From NCBI GenBank assembly GCA_031394355.1, contig JANNSU010000083.1, positions 1-8,141 on the forward strand: a stretch of 8,141 bases of DNA. Direction: 5' to 3'. Shown piece by piece: positions 1 through 5,067 of this stretch. The DNA is from JAEUMY01 sp031394355 (GTDB taxonomy: Bacteria > Pseudomonadota > Gammaproteobacteria > Burkholderiales > Usitatibacteraceae). Each line of letters begins with the position of its first letter. The stretch's first letter is position 1. Both the position numbers and the translations under genes were made by a program. Below the pieces are notes generated by a model. It searched no databases, was not told where the DNA came from, and saw nothing but the letters and a program-made list of their open reading frames with translations.

Positions 1-1
1 C

Positions 2-8
2 GTTAGGC
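2..8 (+). other. R' box of an upstream integron attC site (partial)
   Basis: The window begins C then GTTAGGC, which fits the attC R' core consensus GTTRRRY exactly. Integron integrase cuts between the G and the first T, so a cassette boundary lies between bases 2 and 3. The rest of this attC is outside the window. The reading depends on two further attC-like sites at spacings expected for gene cassettes (460-588 and 1261-1312). Confidence 0.7.
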
Positions 9-582
9 GTCACAGGAAACACTCCTCCAAGTCACCGGCCGAGAATTCAGAATCCAGCAGGTCCCAGAGATGCCCGAGAAATCCGAAAGACTTCGTCGCA
101 AAGAAATACTGCGAGAGGTTGCAGCCAAGAAACGAGCAGAGGCCGAGAAGCAGCTGCCGATGAGCCTCGCGCAACTGAAAGGACTTCTCGACTCATTAGA
201 CAAAGCCCTCGCGGCTGGTTGCGATCACTCTCTGCAGTACACACAGGCCTACCTGAACTCACAGAGCCTGGCAACAGAAATGGTCGTCCCGTGGCTTCAA
301 GAGCAGGGAGGCTTCTGCGACTGTGAGGTACTCGCCAATGTCGAAGAGGAATGGGGTGCAATTTGATACAAGGCTCCGGGAGCTATCGAGCATGCGTCGC
401 CTCTGCGAAAGATCTCGCGTCGCTCAGACTGTCAGCTCCTGGCCTGAGCAGCGAGTGACGCCTAACCCCTCGCTCAACCTGAGAGCCAACGGCATGCCAC
501 AAAGCCCGCGCTACAGTGCAGGTGTGCATTATCTGCAGCGCGGGCTTTGCGTCACGCCGTTGTCTCCAGGTTAGCTCGAACG
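3..582 (+). mobile_element. Integron gene cassette 1 (DUF2695-like gene plus long attC)
   Basis: This 580-bp unit is bounded by the G/TT cleavage points of two R' boxes, at 2/3 and 582/583. It holds one forward gene (70-366) followed by a 129-bp attC (460-588). One short promoterless-looking gene with an attC directly downstream in the same orientation is the classical cassette layout. The bases between the gene stop and the attC (367-459) hold nothing I recognise. Confidence 0.8.
70..366 (+). CDS. DUF2695-like small cytoplasmic protein, cassette-borne
   Basis: The product is 98 aa. The N-terminal 35 residues are strongly charged (Lys/Arg/Glu-rich, with Met-Pro-Glu-Lys-Ser at the start) and probably helical. 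The C-terminal 55 residues match the DUF2695 pattern as I remember it: Gly-Cys-Asp-His near residues 50-53, then a Thr and Leu-rich helix, a WLQEQGG turn, CDCEVLANVEE, and a terminal Trp. The two Cys of CDCEVL plus the earlier Cys-x-His could bind a metal, but that is inference. No signal peptide or membrane segment is visible. The function of the family is unknown to me. The ATG at 70 is the first of the frame and has only a weak purine stretch (CAGAG) before it, so expression may depend on read-through from the integron promoter. Cassette genes of unknown function are the norm. Confidence 0.8.
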   Translation: MPEKSERLRRKEILREVAAKKRAEAEKQLPMSLAQLKGLLDSLDKALAAGCDHSLQYTQAYLNSQSLATEMVVPWLQEQGGFCDCEVLANVEEEWGAI

Positions 583-588
583 TTCGGC
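460..588 (+). other. attC recombination site 1 (129 bp)
   Basis: The R'' box GCCTAAC (460-466) and an L''-like stretch CGCTCAACC (471-479) mirror an L'-like GGTTAGCTCG (569-578) and an R' box GTTCGGC (582-588). The arms are complementary apart from unpaired bases, as expected for a bottom-strand folded attC. Between them lies a long imperfect hairpin: CAAAGCCCGCGCTACAG (499-515) faces CTGCAGCGCGGGCTTTG (533-549), and CAACGGC (487-493) faces GCCGTTG (556-562). The R' box departs from GTTRRRY at its fourth base (C). The length is similar to that of the large VCR-type attC sites of chromosomal integrons. Confidence 0.85.
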
Positions 589-615
589 GTCAGAACACCC
601 GCGTCTCGCTGTTTG

Positions 616-644
616 GTGACAAAAGGCACACGCTGCGCTAGACT
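616..644 (+). promoter_or_regulatory. Putative sigma70 promoter of the toxin-antitoxin operon
   Basis: GTGACA (616-621, five of six to TTGACA) is followed after 17 bp by TAGACT (639-644, four of six to TATAAT). Transcription would begin at about 650-652, on or beside the ATG at 651, and no Shine-Dalgarno sequence precedes that ATG. The arrangement predicts a leaderless transcript. It was found by eye and not tested. Confidence 0.55.
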
Positions 645-650
645 GGCCGC

Positions 651-938
651 ATGAAGCCGTTCCGGTGGGGGCCTGAGAAGAATGACCAGCTGATGCTCGA
701 ACGAGGAATCTCATTCGAGATGATGGTTATCGCAGTCGAGGCGGGCGGTCTTCTGGACGTTCTTGCCCACCCAAACCCTAGCAAGTATCCAAAACAGAAG
801 GTTTTGGTTGTTGCATGTGACGGATACGCGTACTTGGTGCCGTTCGTCGAGGAAAAAGATCACTTCTTCCTCAAGACCGTCATCCCGAGCCGCAAGGCAA
901 CGCGCGACTATTTTAACCAAGGTGAAGAAGATGCCTAA
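651..938 (+). CDS. BrnT-like type II toxin (putative RNase)
   Basis: The product is 95 aa. It opens with Phe-Arg-Trp-Gly-Pro-Glu-Lys-Asn and then ERGISFE, the pattern of BrnT-family toxins (W-x-x-x-K-N, then a G-I/V-S-F-E segment leading into the first helix). A basic motif KTVIPSRKATRDYF near residues 77-90 matches the C-terminal active-site region of such RNase-fold toxins. The central strands (KVLVVAC, YAYLVPFVE) fit a compact beta sheet. The family cleaves or blocks mRNA in the cytoplasm and is neutralised by a partner encoded directly downstream, as here. The ATG at 651 has no ribosome-binding site and sits at the predicted transcription start. The 3' end overlaps the antitoxin gene by 8 bp, implying translational coupling. 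Toxin-first order is typical of BrnTA. The exact subfamily is uncertain because the BrnT resemblance is moderate. Confidence 0.82.
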   Translation: MKPFRWGPEKNDQLMLERGISFEMMVIAVEAGGLLDVLAHPNPSKYPKQKVLVVACDGYAYLVPFVEEKDHFFLKTVIPSRKATRDYFNQGEEDA

Positions 939-1266
939 GACCGATCCCTATGAATCTGAACTCCTGGCCGCCTACGACAAAGGAACGCTCAAGTCTGTCG
1001 CAACGAAGGGTGAACTTTCGAAGTTCAAGGCTGCTGCGCGCGCCACTGCGATAAAAGACCGACGCGTCAATATTCGGCTTTCCTCCGGTGATCTCCAAGA
1101 CATTCAAGTCAAGGCGCTTGAAGAGGGGTTGCCATATCAAACTTTGATTGCAAGCGTCCTTCACAAGTACGTGACAGGTAGGCTTGAAGAGCGGGAAGGT
1201 AAGTCGAAAGCGCCATTCGCTGCTCAGAAGGCAGCTTCCCGCCGGGCAGGCAAGACCGACGCCTGA
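931..1266 (+). CDS. CopG/BrnA-like ribbon-helix-helix antitoxin
   Basis: The product is 111 aa. Residues about 5-40 form an acidic-to-basic helical segment (YESELLAAYDKGTLKSV, then FKAAARAT). Residues about 45-80 hold the ribbon-helix-helix core: a short DNA-contacting strand RVNIRLSSGDL, a first helix IQVKALEEG, then LPYQTLIASVLHKYVTGRL. This is the pattern of CopG-type antitoxins paired with BrnT-like toxins. The last 25 residues are Lys/Ala/Arg-rich and likely disordered. I chose the ATG at 931 because AAGG and GAAGAAG lie just before it inside the toxin gene; the frame is open further upstream but runs through the toxin. Such antitoxins bind the toxin and repress the shared promoter, here probably 616-644. 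The stop codon lies inside the attC R'' box, so the gene fills its cassette completely. Confidence 0.87.
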   Translation: MPKTDPYESELLAAYDKGTLKSVATKGELSKFKAAARATAIKDRRVNIRLSSGDLQDIQVKALEEGLPYQTLIASVLHKYVTGRLEEREGKSKAPFAAQKAASRRAGKTDA

Positions 1267-1312
1267 CCCTTCGCTCGAGCGGACCTCCACCGGCTTGGCT
1301 CGAACGTTCGGC
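1261..1312 (+). other. attC recombination site 2 (52 bp), end of array
   Basis: The R'' box GCCTGAC (1261-1267) and CGCTCGAGC (1272-1280) mirror GCTTGGCTCGAAC and the R' box GTTCGGC (1306-1312). Only about 11 bases separate the arms. The last 15 bases, GCTCGAACGTTCGGC, are identical to those of attC 1 (574-588 and 1298-1312), although the two sites differ more than twofold in length. Shared outer arms with different loops are typical of attC sites from one chromosomal integron lineage. The R'' box contains the antitoxin TGA. Confidence 0.83.
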
Positions 1313-1572
1313 ATAAAGAAAACACCCTTCCGATAATGAGCGACTTCGATACCCGGAAATAGGAAATTGCTCCAACCGCTGTTGTTTGAGGCAGGCGCTG
1401 GACTGTTGGATTGCCAAGGCTTCGAATTCTGCGTCGCACTGCTTCTCTTTCATCTCGCCCGCCTTGGAGCCACCAGTCTCGACCCGACAGAGGTTTCGTT
1501 AGTCGGTAATCCCCCCGCAAATTTGTTGCGGCAGGTCACAGCAGTACCCACAGGCAAGGAGCAACCCACAGC
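1313..1572. other. Non-coding spacer right of the last attC
   Basis: This stretch of about 260 bases shows no supported gene, attC or clear promoter. Short frames cross it on both strands but lack recognisable motifs. A good Shine-Dalgarno sequence for the next gene lies at 1556-1561. This is probably where the cassette array meets ordinary chromosome, or the remnant of a cassette whose attC has decayed. Confidence 0.5.
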
Positions 1573-2040
1573 ATGCCGCAGGAACCTGGCGAGATTCAAG
1601 ACACCATCAAACGTGTGCTGGAGCGGAATCGGTACGCTGTGCTGTCTACCCAGCGCAACGGGCAGCCTCACGCCAGCCTCATCGCCTTCACGCCGCTGGA
1701 GGGCGTGAAAGTTCTCGCCTTCGCGACGTATCGCGACACGCTCAAGTTCGAGAGCATGCAGGCGGATCGACGGGTGGCCATCCTCATCGAGGACAGGGAG
1801 GGCGACGCCAATCAGTCTGAACGGCGGATCGTCCTCACGGCAGTGGGAGAAGCGATCAACACACCGGAAGCGGATCGGCAGGCCCTCATCCAGACGCACC
1901 TGAGAAAGCACCCTGACCTTGGGACGTTCTTGAGCTCGCCTGACTGCGAGTTCGTGCGTGTGGCCATCCACGCCTATCAGGTCGTGGGCCACATCGACGA
2001 CGTTCGGTGGTACACCATCGGCGAGTGCGCTGCCATTTGA
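1573..2040 (+). CDS. Pyridoxamine 5'-phosphate oxidase family (FMN split-barrel) protein
   Basis: The product is 155 aa. The N-terminus has a helix (EIQDTIKRVLERN) followed by YAVLSTQRNGQPHASLIAFTP, the usual opening of split-barrel flavin proteins: two strands with a Gly-Gln-Pro turn. Then come LAFATYRDTLKFESMQADRRVAILIED, where the T-x-x-D-T-L-K segment and the following strand line the flavin site, a linker helix (EADRQALIQTHLRKHP), and closing strands FVRVAIHAYQVVGHIDDVRWY. The length fits the small PNPOx-like proteins rather than true pyridoxine oxidase. It probably binds FMN or a related cofactor in the cytoplasm; the substrate cannot be told. The start at 1573 is supported by AAGGAG at 1556-1561, 11 bases upstream. 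It stands alone, and no downstream attC is found, so I treat it as chromosomal backbone rather than a cassette gene. Confidence 0.85.
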   Translation: MPQEPGEIQDTIKRVLERNRYAVLSTQRNGQPHASLIAFTPLEGVKVLAFATYRDTLKFESMQADRRVAILIEDREGDANQSERRIVLTAVGEAINTPEADRQALIQTHLRKHPDLGTFLSSPDCEFVRVAIHAYQVVGHIDDVRWYTIGECAAI

Positions 2041-2178
2041 CCCGCGCAGGTAGTCGACTGGGACCGTGGGCCGGATGCAGCAACGCGAAACCGGGGATCG
2101 AAGTGGTGAGCGAAAATCCCGCATGCCACGGCGTTGTATCCGGGCTACGGAACTTCTTCGCTTGCGAACATTGTTCCC

Positions 2179-2197
2179 GTACCGCTTAAGGCGGTAC
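2179..2197. repeat. Hairpin GTACCGC / GCGGTAC
   Basis: A perfect 7-bp inverted repeat (2179-2185 and 2191-2197) with loop TTAAG lies in the gap between the converging flavin-protein and binding-protein genes. A smaller hairpin, TCCC-TTC-GGGA (2203-2213), follows directly. Neither has a T-tract. Confidence 0.5.
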
Positions 2198-2226
2198 AGG
2201 AATCCCTTCGGGACCGGCTCCGCCGT

Positions 2227-2255
2227 CCAGGCTAACTCCGCTGGAGTTAGCCTGG
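2227..2255. terminator. Strong palindrome, possible bidirectional transcription stop
   Basis: A perfect 13-bp inverted repeat, CCAGGCTAACTCC (2227-2239) and GGAGTTAGCCTGG (2243-2255), has a 3-base loop. It sits 11 bp beyond the stop of the minus-strand binding-protein gene and about 190 bp beyond the stop of the plus-strand flavin-protein gene. The position between convergent genes suits a terminator or 3'-end mRNA stabiliser. There is no U-tract on either side, so it is not a textbook intrinsic terminator and may be a REP-type element. Confidence 0.5.
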
Positions 2256-2266
2256 TCGCAACCCGC

Positions 2267-4066
2267 TCAGCGCTGCGACGCCGCCTTCAGTTTCGCGACA
2301 TCCACATCCAGATACCGCCAGGGCTCATGTGCGAAGGGATGTTTCTTGAACCCGATGACCCAAGGGTGAATCAGGATCGTGCCCTGCTTCAGGAAGCCCA
2401 CTGTCCACGGGCTTTGCACCCACAGGATATGTACCATCTTGCGATAGAGCTCGGTGCGCTCGGGTGAGTCGGGCATGGTCTTGGCCTGCTCATAGAGGCG
2501 GTCGTACTCGGGCAGATTGAACAGCGAATAGTTGGCACCACCGATGGACTTGCTCCAGAAGAGCTGCAGGAAATTCTCACCATCGGGATAGTCGGCGATC
2601 CAGCCGTAGGACCACATCTGCACCTTGCCCAGTTGGGCCTGCTTTCTCAGTTCAGGCAGCTTTTCCACTTTCTTGAAGGTGAGCCTGATACCGATGGCTT
2701 CCGATGACAGTTTCCACAGTTCGGCGCGCTGGCGATCCTGCTGGCGCGGCACAGCGGCGAAGTCAATGACCAGCGGCCGGCCATCGGGCATCTCGCGCCA
2801 GCCATCGCCATCACGATCGAGATAGCCATAGAGATCCAGCAAGGCTTTTGCGCCAGCCGGGTTGTAGTCGAGGAATGCGGCGCGCTCATTGACGTGGCCG
2901 GCCATGCCGGGCGGGATGTAGGAGTGCATGCGCAGCGATGCGCCCTTCTCCAGCACGGCAATCTCGTTATGCACCGGGTAGGCCATGGACAACGCCCGGC
3001 GGAGCGCAATGTTTTCCGGTTTGTAGCCACCGACGATGGGGTCTTCCAGGTTGTAGACCGTGTAGGTGAGCCATGCCACTTCGTCCGGCCGCGCGAAGAT
3101 GCCCTTCGCTGCAAGTTCCGGTAGTACCTTGCCATCACGCACGGCCAGGCTGGTGTACTGCTCGGGAACGGGCCGCAGAAAGTCATGCTCACCGCGCAGG
3201 AAAGCCAGCCAGCGCGGTTGACCCTCATCGACAATGTAGACCTCCATACGATCCAGCAATGGCAGGCGCTTGCCCTTCAGGTGCGCAATGGCGGCCTGAT
3301 CAGCCGGGTCGTCGCTGCCTTCGCTCTCGAAATATTCCTCGCGAAAATCGGGGTTCTTCTCCACGATGATCCGCGACGAGCGCACCCACTGCTTCATCCG
3401 GAAAGGCCCCGTGCCGACCGGATGCTCCGGAAACGCCTTGCCGTAATGCTCCACCACCTCGCGCGCCACGGCGGCAGTGGCCGGGATGGCAAGGATGTAG
3501 AGCATGTTGAAGTCAGGTTCCTTCAGCCGGATGATGAGCGTGTACGGATCCGGCGTGGAGAGACCTTCGATGGGCTTGTCGTAATCGAATTTGCCGGTCT
3601 TCTTTGCCTCGGCCACCAGCTCGTCGCCGCCTTTCAGCTTGCCGTCCATCAGGAAGGACCACTGCGCCTTCACGACCGGATCGATGAGACGTTTCAGCGA
3701 ATAGGCGAAGTCAGCCGCCGTGAGCTCCTTCACCTTGCCCTTGAATGCGGGATCGGGCGTGAAGCGGATGCCGGGCTTGATTTTGAAAATGTAGGTGGCC
3801 CCGTTGTCCTTCACCTCCGGCAGCGCAACGGCCGCGCGTGGCTGCAGGCGGATGGGCCGCGCCAGGTGATCGTATTGCAGCAGCGAGTCGAAGAAGTGGT
3901 CGCAGAATGTGCCGGTGATCTCGTCGGACTCTGCGGCGCAGTCGAAACCCTTCTCGGCGGAGGGGTAGGCGATGCGGATGACTTTTTGCTGGGCGTGGGC
4001 GGCGAGCGGAGCAATCAGGAGCAGTGTGAGCGCGAGCAGAAATCCCCCCCAGCCCCCCTTTTGCAA
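2267..4066 (-). CDS. ABC transporter substrate-binding protein, family 5 (OppA/DppA-like)
   Basis: Counting from a TTG at 4066, the product is about 599 aa, normal for the family. Residues 9-25 are a signal-peptide core (FLLALTLLLIAPLAAHA) with likely cleavage AHA/QQ. There is no lipobox Cys, so a soluble periplasmic protein is expected. Family signs in order: PDPAFKGK then LTAADFAYSLKRLIDP (about 104-130), PVGTGPF (about 216-222), LRRALSMAYP in the second lobe, and the C-terminal WGYW-like stretch WSYGWIADYPDGENFLQLFWS. It would capture a peptide-like or other solute for an ABC importer, but no permease or ATPase gene is in the window. The start is unclear: the signal peptide is preceded directly by the 48-bp repeat island. 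The TTG has no Shine-Dalgarno sequence, and the first in-frame ATG (4318) would add 84 residues of repeat-encoded sequence. The gene may be mis-started, silenced or expressed from an unusual codon. Confidence 0.85.
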   Translation of the reverse strand: MQKGGWGGFLLALTLLLIAPLAAHAQQKVIRIAYPSAEKGFDCAAESDEITGTFCDHFFDSLLQYDHLARPIRLQPRAAVALPEVKDNGATYIFKIKPGIRFTPDPAFKGKVKELTAADFAYSLKRLIDPVVKAQWSFLMDGKLKGGDELVAEAKKTGKFDYDKPIEGLSTPDPYTLIIRLKEPDFNMLYILAIPATAAVAREVVEHYGKAFPEHPVGTGPFRMKQWVRSSRIIVEKNPDFREEYFESEGSDDPADQAAIAHLKGKRLPLLDRMEVYIVDEGQPRWLAFLRGEHDFLRPVPEQYTSLAVRDGKVLPELAAKGIFARPDEVAWLTYTVYNLEDPIVGGYKPENIALRRALSMAYPVHNEIAVLEKGASLRMHSYIPPGMAGHVNERAAFLDYNPAGAKALLDLYGYLDRDGDGWREMPDGRPLVIDFAAVPRQQDRQRAELWKLSSEAIGIRLTFKKVEKLPELRKQAQLGKVQMWSYGWIADYPDGENFLQLFWSKSIGGANYSLFNLPEYDRLYEQAKTMPDSPERTELYRKMVHILWVQSPWTVGFLKQGTILIHPWVIGFKKHPFAHEPWRYLDVDVAKLKAASQR

Positions 4067-4312
4067 AGGGGGGAGCCAAAGGCTGGGGGGATCGCAATCA
4101 TGCCCCTTTTGCAAAGGGGGGAGCCAAGGGCTGAGGGGATCGCAACCATGCCCCTTTTGCAAAGGGGGGAGCCAAAGGCTGGGGGGATCGCAATCGTGCC
4201 CCTTTTGCAAAGGGGGGAGCCAAAGGCTGGAGCATGCGAAATGACTGTCGGATGTCTCAACTCGAAAGCCCCCTTTGCAAAAGGGGGCGGCGCGAAGCGC
4301 GGGGGATTTCAG
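4038..4312. repeat. Palindromic repeat island with inverted ends, MITE/REP-like
   Basis: The island's outer ends are inverted copies: GAAATCCCCC near 4040-4049 faces GGGGGATTTC at 4301-4310. Each end leads into a C5TTTTGCAAAG5-type palindrome (about 4054-4073 and, inverted, 4269-4287). Between them are the tandem 48-bp units. No reading frame here looks like a real protein; the translated units give the familiar meaningless PPLQKG / PFCKGG motif. No transposase is present, so mobilisation, if any, would be in trans. Confidence 0.75.
4055..4230 (+). repeat. 48-bp tandem repeat, three full units and one partial
   Basis: TTTTGCAAAGGGGGGAGCC recurs at 4059, 4107, 4155 and 4203, exactly 48 bases apart. 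Each full unit runs on through an AAGGCTGGGGGGATCGCAATC-like stretch. The copies differ at only a few bases (e.g. AAGGGCTGAGGGG in the second). The fourth breaks off at 4230. The period is 16 codons, so changes in copy number keep any reading frame crossing it. This is contiguous repetition with no unique spacers. Confidence 0.9.
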
Positions 4313-4316
4313 CGGC

Positions 4317-4334
4317 ATCGCGAATATTCGCAAT
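4317..4334. repeat. Palindrome GCGAATATTCGC, copy 1
   Basis: The 12-bp perfect palindrome lies at 4320-4331 and extends to a nearly perfect 18-mer. It is about 7 bases outside the end of the repeat island and just upstream (minus strand) of the in-frame ATG at 4318. The same core recurs at 6577-6588 and 7990-8001. It could be a protein-binding site or part of the repeat family. Confidence 0.6.
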
Positions 4335-4353
4335 CGTTCGAGCGGCAAAGCCT

Positions 4354-4818
4354 TCAATGCAGTATCCGCCCTGTGCCCTGTTCCTCTGCAACCGTGCCAG
4401 GCGGGGCGGCGGAGGCGTGGTGCAGCACCATGCGCCAGCCATTGGGCGTGAGCGCGAAGATATTGGTCGCGAGGATGGGCGATGAGGGCGGGCCGCCACC
4501 ATCCGGCACCAGGGTCTCGTAGACCATGCGGATGGACAGCGTCTGGCTTGTGATGGTGCGCACTTCGGACACTTTCATCTTGAATCCGGGCCCGCCTGCG
4601 AAGACCTCTACCCAGCTCGCGCGAATGGCTTCGAAGCCTGCCAGCCGCGGGCCGCCGGGGTGGATGCACACGGCGATATCCTCGTTGCTCCACACGGCCA
4701 TCATGGCAGCCGGATCGCAGCGTTCGAACGCGTCATAGAAGGCGGCCTCGGCTTCCTCCGGCGTGGGGAAGATCTTGCGGGGCGTTGCAGGCTTGGCGGG
4801 TTTGGCTGGCTTGGACAT
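4354..4818 (-). CDS. NTF2/SnoaL-like (DUF4440-type) protein
   Basis: The product is 154 aa. After a low-complexity Lys/Pro/Ala lead (SKPAKPAKPATPRK, residues 2-15), the SnoaL/DUF4440 cone fold can be followed: helix TPEEAEAAFYDAFERCDPAAMMAVWS, then IAVCIHPGGPRLAGFEAIRASWVEVF (the classic Gly-x-x-A-I-x-x-x-W helix), strands FKMKVSEVRTITSQTLSIRMVYETL, and ATNIFALTPNGWRMVLHHAS, the typical closing strand with Trp and paired His. These proteins are small-ligand-binding or isomerase/cyclase-like enzymes; the ligand here is unknown. No signal peptide is seen, so it is likely cytoplasmic. The start at 4818 gives the usual length, but no clear Shine-Dalgarno sequence precedes it. The gene is upstream of the binding-protein gene on the same strand, with the repeat island between them, and is divergent from the molybdenum hydroxylase operon. 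Confidence 0.87.
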   Translation of the reverse strand: MSKPAKPAKPATPRKIFPTPEEAEAAFYDAFERCDPAAMMAVWSNEDIAVCIHPGGPRLAGFEAIRASWVEVFAGGPGFKMKVSEVRTITSQTLSIRMVYETLVPDGGGPPSSPILATNIFALTPNGWRMVLHHASAAPPGTVAEEQGTGRILH

Positions 4819-4927
4819 GAGCGAGAGGATAGCAAAGCCGCCGCGTATCAGCGCCCGCAGACCGACCCTGGGTCGCCGCTGTGAGGGTCACTGCTGCCGC
4901 AGGTCGCGATGATGACAATCTGCGACA

Positions 4928-4955
4928 TTGCGGAACTTGCTCGCGGCGTTACAAT
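4928..4955 (+). promoter_or_regulatory. Possible promoter for the molybdenum hydroxylase operon
   Basis: TTGCGG (4928-4933) and TACAAT (4950-4955, five of six to TATAAT) are separated by 16 bp, in the gap between the divergent NTF2-like and 2Fe-2S genes. The predicted leader would be about 105 bases. The -35 box is weak, so this is a suggestion only. Confidence 0.35.
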
Positions 4956-5067
4956 CCGACGTTGCTTGAGCGCCCCGCTCACGGCTGACCGGTAGTGAAT
5001 CCGTTCCCTCGCTGCCACCGGACACCCGGCACCACACCATTCAATGCACCCCCAGGAGATTGCCAGC

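Larger units (their letters stand above)
583..1306 (+). mobile_element. Integron gene cassette 2 (toxin-antitoxin cassette)
   Basis: This 724-bp unit runs between the cleavage points at 582/583 and 1306/1307. It holds its own promoter, a toxin gene (651-938), an overlapping antitoxin gene (931-1266) and a short attC (1261-1312). Toxin-antitoxin cassettes with private promoters are well known from large chromosomal integrons, where they are thought to stabilise the array against loss of cassettes. That role here is inference. Confidence 0.85.

Noticed and set aside
1498..1506. GTTAGTCGG considered as an R' box ending a third cassette
   Set aside because: It does not fit GTTRRRY fully, and no partner R'' or L'' box is found upstream.
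1450..2124. Minus-strand open frame of 224 codons over the flavin-protein gene
   Set aside because: It is the shadow of a supported plus-strand gene with a good ribosome-binding site, and the translation shows no recognisable domain.
2227..2255. GGCTAAC / GTTAGCC palindrome considered as a third attC
   Set aside because: It lacks separate L and R boxes with a central spacer, is only 29 bp, and the R''-like box does not fit RYYYAAC. It is a simple hairpin.
4055..4230. 48-bp repeats considered as a CRISPR array
   Set aside because: The units are contiguous with no unique spacers, and no cas gene is near.
3185..4522. Long plus-strand open frame of 445 codons antisense to the binding-protein gene
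   Set aside because: The minus strand carries a full, recognisable family 5 binding protein. The plus-strand translation has no family motif and includes the repeat-derived PLLQRGEP pattern.
5044..5067. Upstream ATG at 5044 for the 2Fe-2S subunit
   Set aside because: The ATG at 5068 has a well-spaced AGGAGA and begins with the family-typical Met-Ile-Arg-Phe-Asn-Val-Asn-Gly.
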